The notes under the pieces: model-generated | The model's database searches: none | What the model was told of the DNA's origin: nothing | The model's input: the letters and a program-made list of their open reading frames with translations, nothing else | Position numbers and translations under genes: made by a program | From: Bacillus sp. FSL H8-0547 | Lineage (GTDB): Bacteria > Bacillota > Bacilli > Bacillales > Bacillaceae | Assembly (NCBI GenBank): GCA_038002745.1 | Contig: JBBODD010000001.1 | Location: 2,728,001 to 2,792,000 of the forward strand | Length of the DNA stretch: 64,000 bases | Direction of reading: 5' to 3' | Shown: piece after piece, positions 55,780 through 63,274 of the stretch | Position numbering within the stretch: the stretch's first letter is position 1 | How the letters are laid out: every line of letters starts with the position of its first letter

Positions 55780-55852
55780 CTTTTTAACGGTATTGGCTGC
55801 AGTCCATCGCGGATTGCATGCTATTACCCGGTTCCAAATTCTGAATAACAGT

Positions 55853-55955
55853 TCTAACAATCCAAATCATGCCTTTAACAATCCAAAACAGAAGTCTAAC
55901 AATCCAAATCGCATCTCTAACAATCCAAATCGGCAATCTAACAGTCCGAATTAAT
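55853..55955. repeat. Tandem array of five 21-bp units
   Basis: TAACAATCC (last copy TAACAGTCC) begins at 55855, 55876, 55897, 55918 and 55939, exactly 21 bases apart, each followed by a variable 10-12 base part with AAAT or AAAA. No inverted repeat. It lies between the ytwF terminator and the next small gene. Confidence 0.85.
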
Positions 55956-56043
55956 AAAACACATGATTCCTCCGTTATGAAATGAAAACGCTATCATAAA
56001 CGGCAGCCGTCAAAAATACACTTCAACTAAGGAGGGATGTGAT

Positions 56044-56283
56044 ATGTCTGACTATCACAAGCTTGATGTAACGAATCGCGTTGTCGCAAAGCTGCACGGG
56101 GAATTTATTGAGCTTTACATTGGAAAGGAGTATATCGGAAAGCTTGTCATAACTTCTGATGGACGGGAATATGAATTAGTAAATGGATTCATGATGGAAG
56201 AGGACAGGTTTTACCGCGTGTATGAACGGAACTGCGAGCTCCAGCAGCAATACGCGGAAGGCTGTGATATGGGATGGTGCTAA
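56044..56283 (+). CDS. Conserved small protein, possibly DUF2553 (YusG-like)
   Basis: A 79-residue protein starting 'MSDYHKLDVTNRVVAKLHGEFIELYIGKEYIGKLV'. The beta-rich middle resembles YusG/DUF2553 as I remember it, but I am not certain. It ends in 'CDMGWC' with two Cys. AAGGAGGG precedes the ATG. It abuts cse60 with no gap, so the two are co-transcribed. Confidence 0.75.
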   Translation: MSDYHKLDVTNRVVAKLHGEFIELYIGKEYIGKLVITSDGREYELVNGFMMEEDRFYRVYERNCELQQQYAEGCDMGWC

Positions 56284-56466
56284 ATGTACAAGGTGGCCGT
56301 TTTTGACAAAGAGCACGAAAAAGATCTGGAGAAGGCAATCAATCAATTTTTGAGGTCCATCTCAGATGAGCAGCTGGTTGACATCAAGTACAATGTGTCG
56401 GCAGCCTGCGATCAGAACGGGGAGCAGCTTTATTGTTTTTCAGCACTGATATTATACAGAACCTAA
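56284..56466 (+). CDS. cse60: Sporulation protein Cse60 (YteV)
   Basis: A 60-residue protein. 'VAVFDKEHEKDLEKAINQFLRSISDEQLVDIKYNVSAACDQNGEQLYCFSALILYR' matches B. subtilis Cse60 along its length. Cse60 is a SigE-dependent small acidic sporulation protein of unknown function. It lies convergent to ytfP, as in B. subtilis. The start codon overlaps no gene but directly follows the previous stop. Confidence 0.9.
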   Translation: MYKVAVFDKEHEKDLEKAINQFLRSISDEQLVDIKYNVSAACDQNGEQLYCFSALILYRT

Positions 56467-56500
56467 AAAAGGAAGCCGCTATAAACTAGCTGCTTCCTTT
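56463..56500. terminator. Shared terminator between cse60 and ytfP
   Basis: AAAGGAAGC, loop of 14, GCTTCCTTT; stem of nine, with A-rich left side. It overlaps the last codons of the minus-strand gene. Confidence 0.8.
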
Positions 56501-57756
56501 GCATATTGTGCGGCATTTTTTCCGGCAAGCCTGCCTGTTACAAGAGCAGATGTTATGTTGTAGCCTCCTGTATAGCCGTGGATATCAAGGATTTCTCCGC
56601 AAAAATACAAACCGTCCATAAGTTTTGATGCCATTTCTTTCGGATGGATCTCCTTAACGGAAACCCCGCCACCTGTTACGAACGCCTTGTCGATAGAAAG
56701 CGTTCCGTGAACGTTGAACTGAAATCCTTTGCAGTCCTGGATGAACGAGCGCCATTTTTCCATCTGCAGATTGGCTGCCGGCAGATTTGGGTCTATTCCG
56801 TTTTTCTCAAGCAGAAACAGAAGGTATCTTTCCGTCAGGAATCCTTTGAGCACGTTCTTAACGGTCTTTTTAGGTTCTGACTTAAAGAGCTTTACCGTTT
56901 CCTGAAATAGCTCTTCCTGGTTCCGTTCAGGAAACGAGTCGATGCTCACGGGGATAGCCGTGGTTTTAAACTTTTTCATCGCTTTTACGACGTATTGGCT
57001 GCAGCGGAGAACTGCCGGTCCGGAAATCCCGAAGTGGGTAAAGATCATGTCCATCTGGTGCGTTTTAATGACCTTGCCTTTAGGATTCAAAACACTCAGG
57101 GCAACATTTCGGAGTGAGAGGCCCTGCAGCGTTTTTTCCTGAATGAAATGCTCATTGGATGTTACGGGAACTTCTGTCGGAAAAAGCTCTGTAATGGTAT
57201 GCCCTGCTTTTTCAGCCCATGCATACCCGTCTCCTGTGCTTCCGGTATGTGGAACGCTTTTGCCCCCGACAGCAACCACAACCGCCTGTGTTTGAATATA
57301 CTCTCCGTTTTTTAACCGCACTCCGGCGGTCTTGCCGTTCTCGTACTCGATCGTTTCCACAGGCTCGTTTGTCCGGATTGTCACACGCAGCCTTTTAAGT
57401 TCATTAAGAAGAGCATCGACAACAGACTGAGCTTTGTCTGTGACCGGAAACATCCTGCCGTGGTCTTCTTCCTTCAGCTGAATGCCAAGCTTTTCAAAAA
57501 AGAGGATGATATCTTCATTGCTGAATTCTGAGAATGCGCTGTATAAAAATCGTCCGTTTCCGGGAATATGTTTAACAATCTCATCAACCGGGAGCCTGTT
57601 CGTGACATTGCATCTGCCGCCACCTGAAATCGCAAGCTTTCTGCCGAGTTTATTTCCTTTATCGAGCAGGAGGACGCGTGCTCCTTTTTCACCTGCAGCA
57701 ATCGCTGCCATCAGGCCGGATGGACCGCCTCCAATAATAACTACATCAACCTTCAT
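56479..57756 (-). CDS. ytfP: NAD(P)/FAD-dependent oxidoreductase YtfP (HI0933/BaiN type)
   Basis: A 425-residue flavoprotein with the FAD motif '[30 protein letters not shown]' at the N-terminus, '[12 protein letters not shown]' (the HI0933 signature) at ~45-56 and a C-terminal '[26 protein letters not shown]'. The substrate is unknown. It is divergent from ytgP and convergent with cse60, the B. subtilis arrangement. Confidence 0.92.
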   Translation of the reverse strand: MKVDVVIIGGGPSGLMAAIAAGEKGARVLLLDKGNKLGRKLAISGGGRCNVTNRLPVDEIVKHIPGNGRFLYSAFSEFSNEDIILFFEKLGIQLKEEDHGRMFPVTDKAQSVVDALLNELKRLRVTIRTNEPVETIEYENGKTAGVRLKNGEYIQTQAVVVAVGGKSVPHTGSTGDGYAWAEKAGHTITELFPTEVPVTSNEHFIQEKTLQGLSLRNVALSVLNPKGKVIKTHQMDMIFTHFGISGPAVLRCSQYVVKAMKKFKTTAIPVSIDSFPERNQEELFQETVKLFKSEPKKTVKNVLKGFLTERYLLFLLEKNGIDPNLPAANLQMEKWRSFIQDCKGFQFNVHGTLSIDKAFVTGGGVSVKEIHPKEMASKLMDGLYFCGEILDIHGYTGGYNITSALVTGRLAGKNAAQYAKEAASL

Positions 57757-57892
57757 GCTTTCACAACCTTTTCTTTCTGAAAAAAACTTTTCTCTCCCTA
57801 TTATAGCGGAATCATGTAAAATGCCAAATCCGCCTATTATTATTCATGGAGTTATAAAGAACATAAGGCTGTCGAACCTTATAAAGTAATCA

Positions 57893-58012
57893 GCGTCCAG
57901 CTCCAGCGCCTAGATCCTCTGTCAGAACAAATTCGCCAAAAAAGTCAAACCCGGACTTTTTTGGCGGATTCTTTTCTGCCTGCCGGAGCGGGCCTTGGCG
58001 CTTCCGCTTTTG
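57893..58012. repeat. Bacillaceae intergenic repeat (AGCTCCAGCGCC ... GGCGCTTCCGC type)
   Basis: The copy begins GCGTCCAGCTCCAGCGCCTAG and ends GGCGCTTCCGCTTTT, the two ends of a repeat I know from many Bacillus-related genomes. Its centre holds a perfect 12-base hairpin: CGCCAAAAAAGT (57934-57945), nine bases, ACTTTTTTGGCG (57955-57966). It sits in the ytfP-ytgP divergent gap. Confidence 0.75.
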
Positions 58013-58097
58013 TGATGCACAAACATTCTTGTTATAGGTGCCTAATGTGTTAAAATAGAAAAGTTGAATCTTCAGAGAGAAATTGGTGATTTCATTC

Positions 58098-59720
58098 ATG
58101 TCGAATAAATTATTGCGGGGAACACTCGTATTAACACTTGGCACTTACATATCAAGAATTCTGGGTATGATCTACATTATCCCGTTCTATGCGCTTGTCG
58201 GAAAAGACGGCGGGGCCTTGTACCAGATCGGATATGCGCAGTATGCCGTTTTCCTCGGCATAGCGACCATGGGATTCCCCCAGGCGGTTTCAAAATTTGT
58301 ATCAAAGTATAATTCCATAGGAGATTACGCAACAAGCAGAAAAATGTTCAGAGTGGGCATCTCGGTTATGTTTTTAACGGGAGTTCTTGCGTTTATTATT
58401 CTCTATTTTCTGGCGCCGGTTCTGGCTGAAAGCTCGCTTGGACAAAGAGAGATCGGCAATACAACGGTTGACGATGCTGTGCTTGTCATCCGCATGGTCA
58501 GTCTCGCTTTAATTGTCGTGCCGATTATGAGTCTGATTAGGGGATTTTTCCAGGGGCATCAGTCAATGGGGCCAACTGCAGTTTCTCAGGTTATAGAACA
58601 GATTGTGAGGATTGCCTTCCTGCTTGCGTCAGCTTATCTTGTCCTTAAGGTATTTGACGGCTCGCTTGTAACGGCAGTCGGCTATTCAACCTTTGCTGCA
58701 TTTGTCGGAGCCATCGGAGGACTGCTTGTGCTGTTTGTCTACTGGCAGCGACGCAAACGCGGTCTTGAAGCGATGAGGGAGAATGTGGTTCCTGCTGAAA
58801 ATATGCCTGCAGGACGCATGTTTAAAGAGCTTTTCTCATACGCTGGGCCATTTGTTTTTGTTGGACTTGCTATCCCTTTATATACGTACATTGACACAAA
58901 TACGTTCATTAAAGCGATGGTTGAAGGCGGATATAAAGAAACAGCAACCGGCATTTTTTCAATCGTGACTTTATATCTTCCGAAACTGGTGATGATTCCC
59001 GTATCACTTGCTACAGCATTCGGATTGACGCTTGTACCTACGATTACAAAGTCCTTTACAAATAACAATATGAAGCTTGTGAACAAGCAGATTGACCAGG
59101 CCTTTCAGATTATCATTTTTCTGACACTGCCTGCGATTGTGGGTCTTGCCATTCTTGCAGAGCCTGCCTATATGCTTTTCTATGAAAACGACCCGGACGG
59201 CCCGGGCCTGCTGAGATGGTTCGCTCCTGTTGCGCTCCTGTTTTCTTTCTTTACCGTAACAGCGGCCGTTCTTCAGGGAATCAACAAGCAAAAGCTTGCT
59301 GTAATTTCCCTTTCGCTTGGACTGATCATTAAACTTGCTGTGAATGCTCCGCTCATTGAGGCATTCCAGGGAGTAGGATCCATTCTCGCAACTGCGCTTG
59401 GGTTCGGTGCATCCATTCTATACAGTTTTGCAATGATCCGCCGCCACGCCGGCTATTCATTCAAACTGCTGTTCAAACGCACCGTCTTTATCGGAATTCT
59501 GACGGCTTTTATGGGTCTGGTCGTATCAGTCACCCAATCCGTTCTATCTATTTTTATTGAATACTCTGATGGAAAAATGCAGTCAGTCATCATTCTGCTG
59601 ATTGCAATTGGTTTAGGAGCAGCTGCATACCTGTACGCAGCGCACCGCTCTCACTTGCTTGAGAAGCTGCTCGGAAGCCGTTTTTCCTTTTTAAACCGCA
59701 AAAAGAAGGCTTCTGAATAA
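58098..59720 (+). CDS. ytgP: Polysaccharide/lipid II flippase-like protein YtgP
   Basis: A 540-residue MOP-superfamily transporter with about fourteen helices (MurJ/Wzx/SpoVB type). 'MSNKLLRGTLVLTLGTYISRILGMIYIIPFYALVG' matches B. subtilis YtgP, one of the MurJ-type candidates for lipid II flipping. ATG 58098 is used since GGTG lies at proper distance and the longer frame to 58083 adds five residues only. A terminator overlaps the end of the gene (GAAGGCTT...AAGCCTTC). Confidence 0.92.
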   Translation: MSNKLLRGTLVLTLGTYISRILGMIYIIPFYALVGKDGGALYQIGYAQYAVFLGIATMGFPQAVSKFVSKYNSIGDYATSRKMFRVGISVMFLTGVLAFIILYFLAPVLAESSLGQREIGNTTVDDAVLVIRMVSLALIVVPIMSLIRGFFQGHQSMGPTAVSQVIEQIVRIAFLLASAYLVLKVFDGSLVTAVGYSTFAAFVGAIGGLLVLFVYWQRRKRGLEAMRENVVPAENMPAGRMFKELFSYAGPFVFVGLAIPLYTYIDTNTFIKAMVEGGYKETATGIFSIVTLYLPKLVMIPVSLATAFGLTLVPTITKSFTNNNMKLVNKQIDQAFQIIIFLTLPAIVGLAILAEPAYMLFYENDPDGPGLLRWFAPVALLFSFFTVTAAVLQGINKQKLAVISLSLGLIIKLAVNAPLIEAFQGVGSILATALGFGASILYSFAMIRRHAGYSFKLLFKRTVFIGILTAFMGLVVSVTQSVLSIFIEYSDGKMQSVIILLIAIGLGAAAYLYAAHRSHLLEKLLGSRFSFLNRKKKASE

Positions 59721-59733
59721 GCCTTCTTTTTTG
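59703..59733 (+). terminator. Terminator overlapping the ytgP stop codon
   Basis: AAGAAGGCTT, CTGAAT, AAGCCTTCTT then TTTT. Confidence 0.85.
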
Positions 59734-59782
59734 AAGCTCTTTTTGGAAAAAGAGGGATGTTAGTCAGCATAATCCATACAAA

Positions 59783-59856
59783 CCAGTGGATTGCAGCGGA
59801 AGGAACTTGACTCCTGCGGGATGAAGAGGGAATGGGAGACCCCGCAGGCTGGCCGA
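59783..59856. repeat. Left half of an interrupted Bacillaceae intergenic repeat
   Basis: CCAGTGGATTGCAGCGGAAG ... ACTCCTGCGGGATGAAGA ... GAGACCCCGCAGG is the first half of a repeat whose complete copy lies at 61388-61513. It stops at GGCCGAG, where the IS110 element begins. The other half resumes at about 61806. Confidence 0.8.
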
Positions 59857-59870
59857 GTTATCATGAACGA

Positions 59871-59969
59871 AACTAGCTCCTTATTCGTAACATCGTAGGT
59901 TAATCTGGTTAGAATGTTTACTGGAAAAAAACATACCAAATCAGAGCTGCATTACGGAAGGAGCTAGTT
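59871..59969 (+). promoter_or_regulatory. Hairpin sequestering the transposase ribosome-binding site
   Basis: AACTAGCTCCTT (59871-59882) is perfectly complementary to AAGGAGCTAGTT (59958-59969), and CGTAA (59886-59890) to TTACG (59952-59956). The second arm contains AAGGAG, the ribosome-binding site nine bases before the transposase ATG at 59973. Confidence 0.8.
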
Positions 59970-59972
59970 ATT

Positions 59973-61088
59973 ATGAAGGATGCCATGAAATACGTAGGTT
60001 TAGACGTATCGAAAGAAAAAATTGCGGTCGCGATTGCAGAAGAGGGACGCGAAGCCCCACGTTACTGGGGAGTGATCGACCACACACCTGAGGCCATAAA
60101 AAAGCTAATGAAAAAGTTGGGGGAGGCAAAAACTCTTCGCGTCTGTTATGAAGCTGGTCCTACAGGTTATGCCTTATACAGACTATTGTCTGATATGGGG
60201 ATTCACTGTGAGGTAATTGCTCCATCCCTTATTCCTCAAAAGCCTGGAGAGCGAATTAAAACAGATCGCAGGGATGCCATTCGGCTAGCACAATTACATC
60301 GTGCAGCCGAATTAACATCTATTTACATTCCAACTCCAGATGATGAAGCATTGCGAGACCTTGTCCGCTGTAGAGAAGATGCGAAAGAAGATGAGTTAAG
60401 AGCTAAACACCGATTGAGTAAATTTCTTCTTCGAAACGATATAAAACCACCGACCGGGATTAATAAATGGACAGTGAAATATTATCGTTGGCTGGATACG
60501 CTTCAGTTTGAAAATGTTCACCTTCGCGTTGTTTTTCAAGAATATTACTACCAGCTAAAAGAATTAAAACAGCGTATTCTGCGATTAGAGGAAGAAATAA
60601 ACATTCACGCAAAAGAAGGTGTCCACGCAGAAAAAGTTCAAGCTCTTCAAGCATTAAGAGGGATAGCGCTTGTGACAGCGACAAGCATCGTAGCTGAGAT
60701 TGGTTCATTTAAACGTTTTTCGACCCCTCGACAGTTTATGTCATACGTTGGATTGATTCCAAGCGAATATTCAAGTGGAGAAAAACGAAAACAAGGCAAT
60801 ATTACGAAAACAGGAAATCGTCATGTTCGGCGCTTGCTTGTAGAATCGGCATGGAGTTATCGCTATCAGCCAGCTGTGAAGGGAGATCTTGAAAGGCGCA
60901 TAAAAGGTCAATCACCGGCTATTCAATCGATTTCATGGAAAGCACAAAATCGTCTTCACAAGAAATACTACCGGCTGTTGTCCAAAGGGAAAAATGGAGG
61001 GAAAGCTGTAACCGCAGTTGCCAGGGAATTAGCCGGCTTTATTTGGGCGGTGATGCAAGAAGTAGAAGAGATGCCTAGCACAAATTGA
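59973..61088 (+). CDS. IS110-family transposase (DEDD/Tnp_20)
   Basis: A 371-residue recombinase, intact. N-terminal RuvC-like DEDD domain: Asp in 'YVGLDVSKEKIAVAI', Glu in 'RVCYEAGPTGYALYR', Asp in 'IKTDRRDAIRLAQ'. Coiled-coil ~185-215. C-terminal transposase_20 domain 'LQALRGIALVTATSIVAEIGSFKRFSTPRQFMSYVGLIPSEYSSGEKRKQGNITKTGNRHVRR' with the conserved Ser region of the family. IS110 enzymes are guided by a bridge RNA encoded in the element's non-coding end. The ribosome-binding site AAGGAG lies in a hairpin. Confidence 0.95.
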   Translation: MKDAMKYVGLDVSKEKIAVAIAEEGREAPRYWGVIDHTPEAIKKLMKKLGEAKTLRVCYEAGPTGYALYRLLSDMGIHCEVIAPSLIPQKPGERIKTDRRDAIRLAQLHRAAELTSIYIPTPDDEALRDLVRCREDAKEDELRAKHRLSKFLLRNDIKPPTGINKWTVKYYRWLDTLQFENVHLRVVFQEYYYQLKELKQRILRLEEEINIHAKEGVHAEKVQALQALRGIALVTATSIVAEIGSFKRFSTPRQFMSYVGLIPSEYSSGEKRKQGNITKTGNRHVRRLLVESAWSYRYQPAVKGDLERRIKGQSPAIQSISWKAQNRLHKKYYRLLSKGKNGGKAVTAVARELAGFIWAVMQEVEEMPSTN

Positions 61089-61387
61089 GATTGTATCTAC
61101 CAGTTAGAAACAAACGTATCGAGAATGGAAGAATGAGAATAGGGCTCGAAGGCAAAGAGAAAAACCGGAAAGGAAAACCCACGTGCCTCCTCTGTGCTAA
61201 GTCGAAAATGATGAATGCACGCGCCGAGTTAGTGGAACAGTCCTTTACACGGAAAGATAAAATGTGAAAACCCACGAATATCAGAGTGCTAACCGCAGTT
61301 GAAATTTTTGCCTTCGTGCCGTGTTCTTACCTTTCATTTTTAGCAGGCTACGTTCGTACTTGTTTCCTGAATATAAGTTTAAACACC
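61089..61387 (+). other. IS110 3' non-coding region, first part
   Basis: No supported gene. A 60-codon frame from 61085 has no ribosome-binding site. This region directly follows the transposase, where IS1111-type elements encode their guide RNA; I did not resolve a promoter in it. Confidence 0.5.
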
Positions 61388-61513
61388 AGTGGACTGAAGC
61401 GGAAGGCACTTGACTCCTGCGGGATGAAGAGTGCACGGGAGACCCCGCAAACGAAGTGAGGAGGCTCCCGGGGCTCCCCGCGGAAAGCAAGTGACTGGAG
61501 CGCAAGGGAACGG
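61388..61513. repeat. Complete copy of the Bacillaceae intergenic repeat inside the IS110 element
   Basis: CAGTGGACTGAAGCGGAAGG, ACTCCTGCGGGATGAAGA, GAGACCCCGCAAACGAAGTG, GAGGAGGCTCCCGG, CCCCGCGGAAAGCAAGTGAC and TGGAGCGCAAGGGAACGG appear in order. It is the intact version of the repeat split around the element. Confidence 0.8.
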
Positions 61514-61584
61514 GTACGATTTAGAATCTACAATGATCATAAAAACAGCCTGCCATTAAAAAAGAGAGGAAAATGGGTTCACAT

Positions 61585-61685
61585 CTTCTTTAGCTTGAGA
61601 AGAATCTCATCTCTCTGGTTAGCCATCAAGGAAAGCACTTGACCGCTAACCAGAGAGATGAGCAGCGGTAGGTAAGCTAAAGAAG
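61585..61685. repeat. Large two-tier hairpin in the IS110 downstream region
   Basis: Outer stem CTTCTTTAGCTT (61585-61596) with AAGCTAAAGAAG (61674-61685), 12 pairs. Inner stem CTCATCTCTCTGGTTAGC (61606-61623) with GCTAACCAGAGAGATGAG (61645-61662), 18 pairs, loop of 21. All pairs are perfect. No T-run follows. A smaller hairpin (AAGAAGC/GCTTCTC) is found at about 61725-61745. Confidence 0.85.
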
Positions 61686-61805
61686 GAGATCAGCTAGCCA
61701 CTATGGCTTTAACTTTTACATGAAAAGAAGCTGAAAATCGCTTCTCTTATTAAAGGCGTTCAAAAATCGGTGTGGGTTAGGAGCCTTGACAGTTTCGTTC
61801 ATATC

Positions 61806-61870
61806 AGGAGGCTCCCATCCCTCCCCGCGGAAAGCAAGTTCCTGGAGCGGAAAGGAACGGCATACTTCCA
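61806..61870. repeat. Right half of the interrupted Bacillaceae intergenic repeat
   Basis: AGGAGGCTCCCATCCC, TCCCCGCGGAAAGCAAGTTC and CTGGAGCGGAAAGGAACGGC match the last half of the complete copy. Confidence 0.8.
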
Positions 61871-61920
61871 GAATCCGCCCTTGCATTAATCTATATTTAA
61901 ATTAAAAGGCAGGTCGTACC

Positions 61921-62646
61921 ATGAGAATCGATAAATTACTTTCAAACATAGGCTATGGAAGCAGAAAAGAAGTAAAACAGCTGCTGAAAACAGGTGCTGT
62001 AAAGGCTGACGGCAAGATCATCAAGGATGCCAAAACACATGTTGACCCAGCGCTTCAGGCCGTGACAGTACACGGTGAAACAGTTGAGTACAAAGAGCAC
62101 ATTTACCTGATGCTGAACAAACCGGCCGGCTTCCTGTCGGCCACAGAGGACTCTGTCCAGAAAACGGTTATTGATCTGCTGGAAATGATTGATGCCGTCT
62201 ACAAGCCGTTTCCTGTGGGACGTCTGGATAAAGACACAGAGGGGCTTCTTCTCCTTACAAACGACGGCCAGCTTTCGCATCAGCTGCTCTCTCCTAAAAA
62301 GCATGTGCCAAAAACGTACTATGCGAAAATTGAGGGACATGTGACAGAAGAAGATGCGTCTGCTTTCAAAGAAGGGGTAGAGCTTGATGACGGGTATGTC
62401 ACAAAGCCTGCCCGCCTTGAAATCATCGAAGCAGGAGAACGGTCAGAGATTCGTATCACAATCACTGAAGGCAAATTTCATCAAGTAAAACGGATGTTTG
62501 AGGCAGTCGGCAAAAAAGTAGCCTATCTGCAGCGCATCAGCATGGGCCCGCTTCATCTGGATGAGAGTCTTGAACTCGGAGAATACAGAGAGCTGACGGA
62601 CGAAGAAGTGGAAGCTCTGAGGAATGCACAGGCCATAGAGCTGTAA
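61921..62646 (+). CDS. ytzG: 16S rRNA pseudouridine synthase (RsuA family, YtzG)
   Basis: A 241-residue enzyme that isomerises uridine in small-subunit rRNA. An N-terminal S4 domain (residues 1-48: 'MRIDKLLSNIGYGSRKEVKQLL') is followed by the PsiU catalytic domain with 'FPVGRLDKDTEGLLLLTNDG', whose Asp in GRLDKDT is the nucleophile. Family member RsuA modifies U516 in E. coli. The ATG follows a weak site (GGCAGGTCG). It lies just after the IS110 element and its repeats, so the insertion did not break it. Confidence 0.93.
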   Translation: MRIDKLLSNIGYGSRKEVKQLLKTGAVKADGKIIKDAKTHVDPALQAVTVHGETVEYKEHIYLMLNKPAGFLSATEDSVQKTVIDLLEMIDAVYKPFPVGRLDKDTEGLLLLTNDGQLSHQLLSPKKHVPKTYYAKIEGHVTEEDASAFKEGVELDDGYVTKPARLEIIEAGERSEIRITITEGKFHQVKRMFEAVGKKVAYLQRISMGPLHLDESLELGEYRELTDEEVEALRNAQAIEL

Positions 62647-62652
62647 AATGAC

Positions 62653-62693
62653 AAGAAAAAAACCAGTCGCCAAAAGGGCAGACTGGTTTTCTT
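62653..62693. terminator. Terminator between ytzG and ytzE
   Basis: AAAAACCAGTC, loop of 12, GACTGGTTTT. It serves ytzG and possibly the converging ytzE. Confidence 0.8.
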
Positions 62694-62735
62694 ATGTATG
62701 CAAGTTTAACATTTTTTTCCGGAATAAACGGCTTT

Positions 62736-62960
62736 CTAGGAAGACATTTTTCTAACCTTCTTCTGTGTAATTGTCCATTTGCCTCTGCTTGGGCTCCGAA
62801 CCAGGTCATTATACGCTAACACATTTAAATCTCTTTGAATGGTTCTGGGTGTAATACCAAATTCGTCAACAAGCTGCTGAGTTGTAACAGTACCTCTTTC
62901 ATGGATAAACATGTAGACAGATTTGATACGAGTTAGCATACGGTTTGTTGAAGGTTTCAA
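62736..62960 (-). CDS. ytzE: DeoR-type transcriptional regulator YtzE
   Basis: A 74-residue protein made of the DeoR winged helix alone: 'MLTRIKSVYMFIHERGTVTTQQLVDEFGITPRTIQRDLNVLAYNDLVRSPSRGKW'. It matches B. subtilis YtzE (72 residues). TTG 62960 with AAGGAGTGG upstream is chosen because the homologue begins at the same KPSTNRML; the longer frame from 62993 adds 11 residues. It has no sugar-phosphate effector domain. Targets unknown. Confidence 0.85.
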   Translation of the reverse strand: MKPSTNRMLTRIKSVYMFIHERGTVTTQQLVDEFGITPRTIQRDLNVLAYNDLVRSPSRGKWTITQKKVRKMSS

Positions 62961-62993
62961 AAAACCACTCCTTATCATTTGATCGTATGGCAT

Positions 62994-63220
62994 AGCCTAC
63001 TGCAACCTACGATGTCCCCTACTGCAGATGTTACTGTACTAATTTAGTTTATGAACGCTACAACAATATTTTACACGATTTCGACATCATCATACCAGCG
63101 AAAAGCTAGAATTAACAAAATTTTTACATAGTTTTAATCTTGTTACACACTGATTTGTTCTATATTTCTTATTTTACTATATGTAATTAATTCTGAATAG
63201 TATGACATTTTTATGCGTAT
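62994..63220 (-). other. Intergenic region upstream of ytzE
   Basis: An AT-rich gap without a supported gene. It probably holds the ytzE promoter on the minus strand. Confidence 0.4.
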
Positions 63221-63256
63221 AAAAAAGCACCCATATCTAGTATGGATGCTTTTAAA
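63221..63256 (-). terminator. Terminator after the purine permease gene
   Basis: On the minus strand AAAGCATCCATA, CTAGA, TATGGGTGCTTT then TTTA. Confidence 0.85.
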
Positions 63257-63274
63257 GTGTTTTATGAGCGGCTT

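Larger units (their letters stand above)
59857..61805 (+). mobile_element. IS110-family insertion element (about 1.95 kb)
   Basis: The element carries one DEDD transposase gene. Near its ends a perfect 12-base inverted repeat is seen: ATGAACGAAACT (59863-59874) and AGTTTCGTTCAT (61791-61802). The flanks (59783-59856 and 61806-61870) are the two halves of one intergenic repeat. Subterminal inverted repeats and a long 3' non-coding part are features of the IS1111 subgroup. The exact ends cannot be fixed because IS110 elements do not make long target duplications. The downstream part holds a full copy of the same intergenic repeat and a large hairpin, so a later insertion or hitch-hiked sequence is possible. 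Confidence 0.75.

Noticed and set aside
61085-61267. 60-codon frame after the IS110 transposase
   Set aside because: It overlaps the transposase stop and has no ribosome-binding site; the region is better read as the non-coding end of the element.
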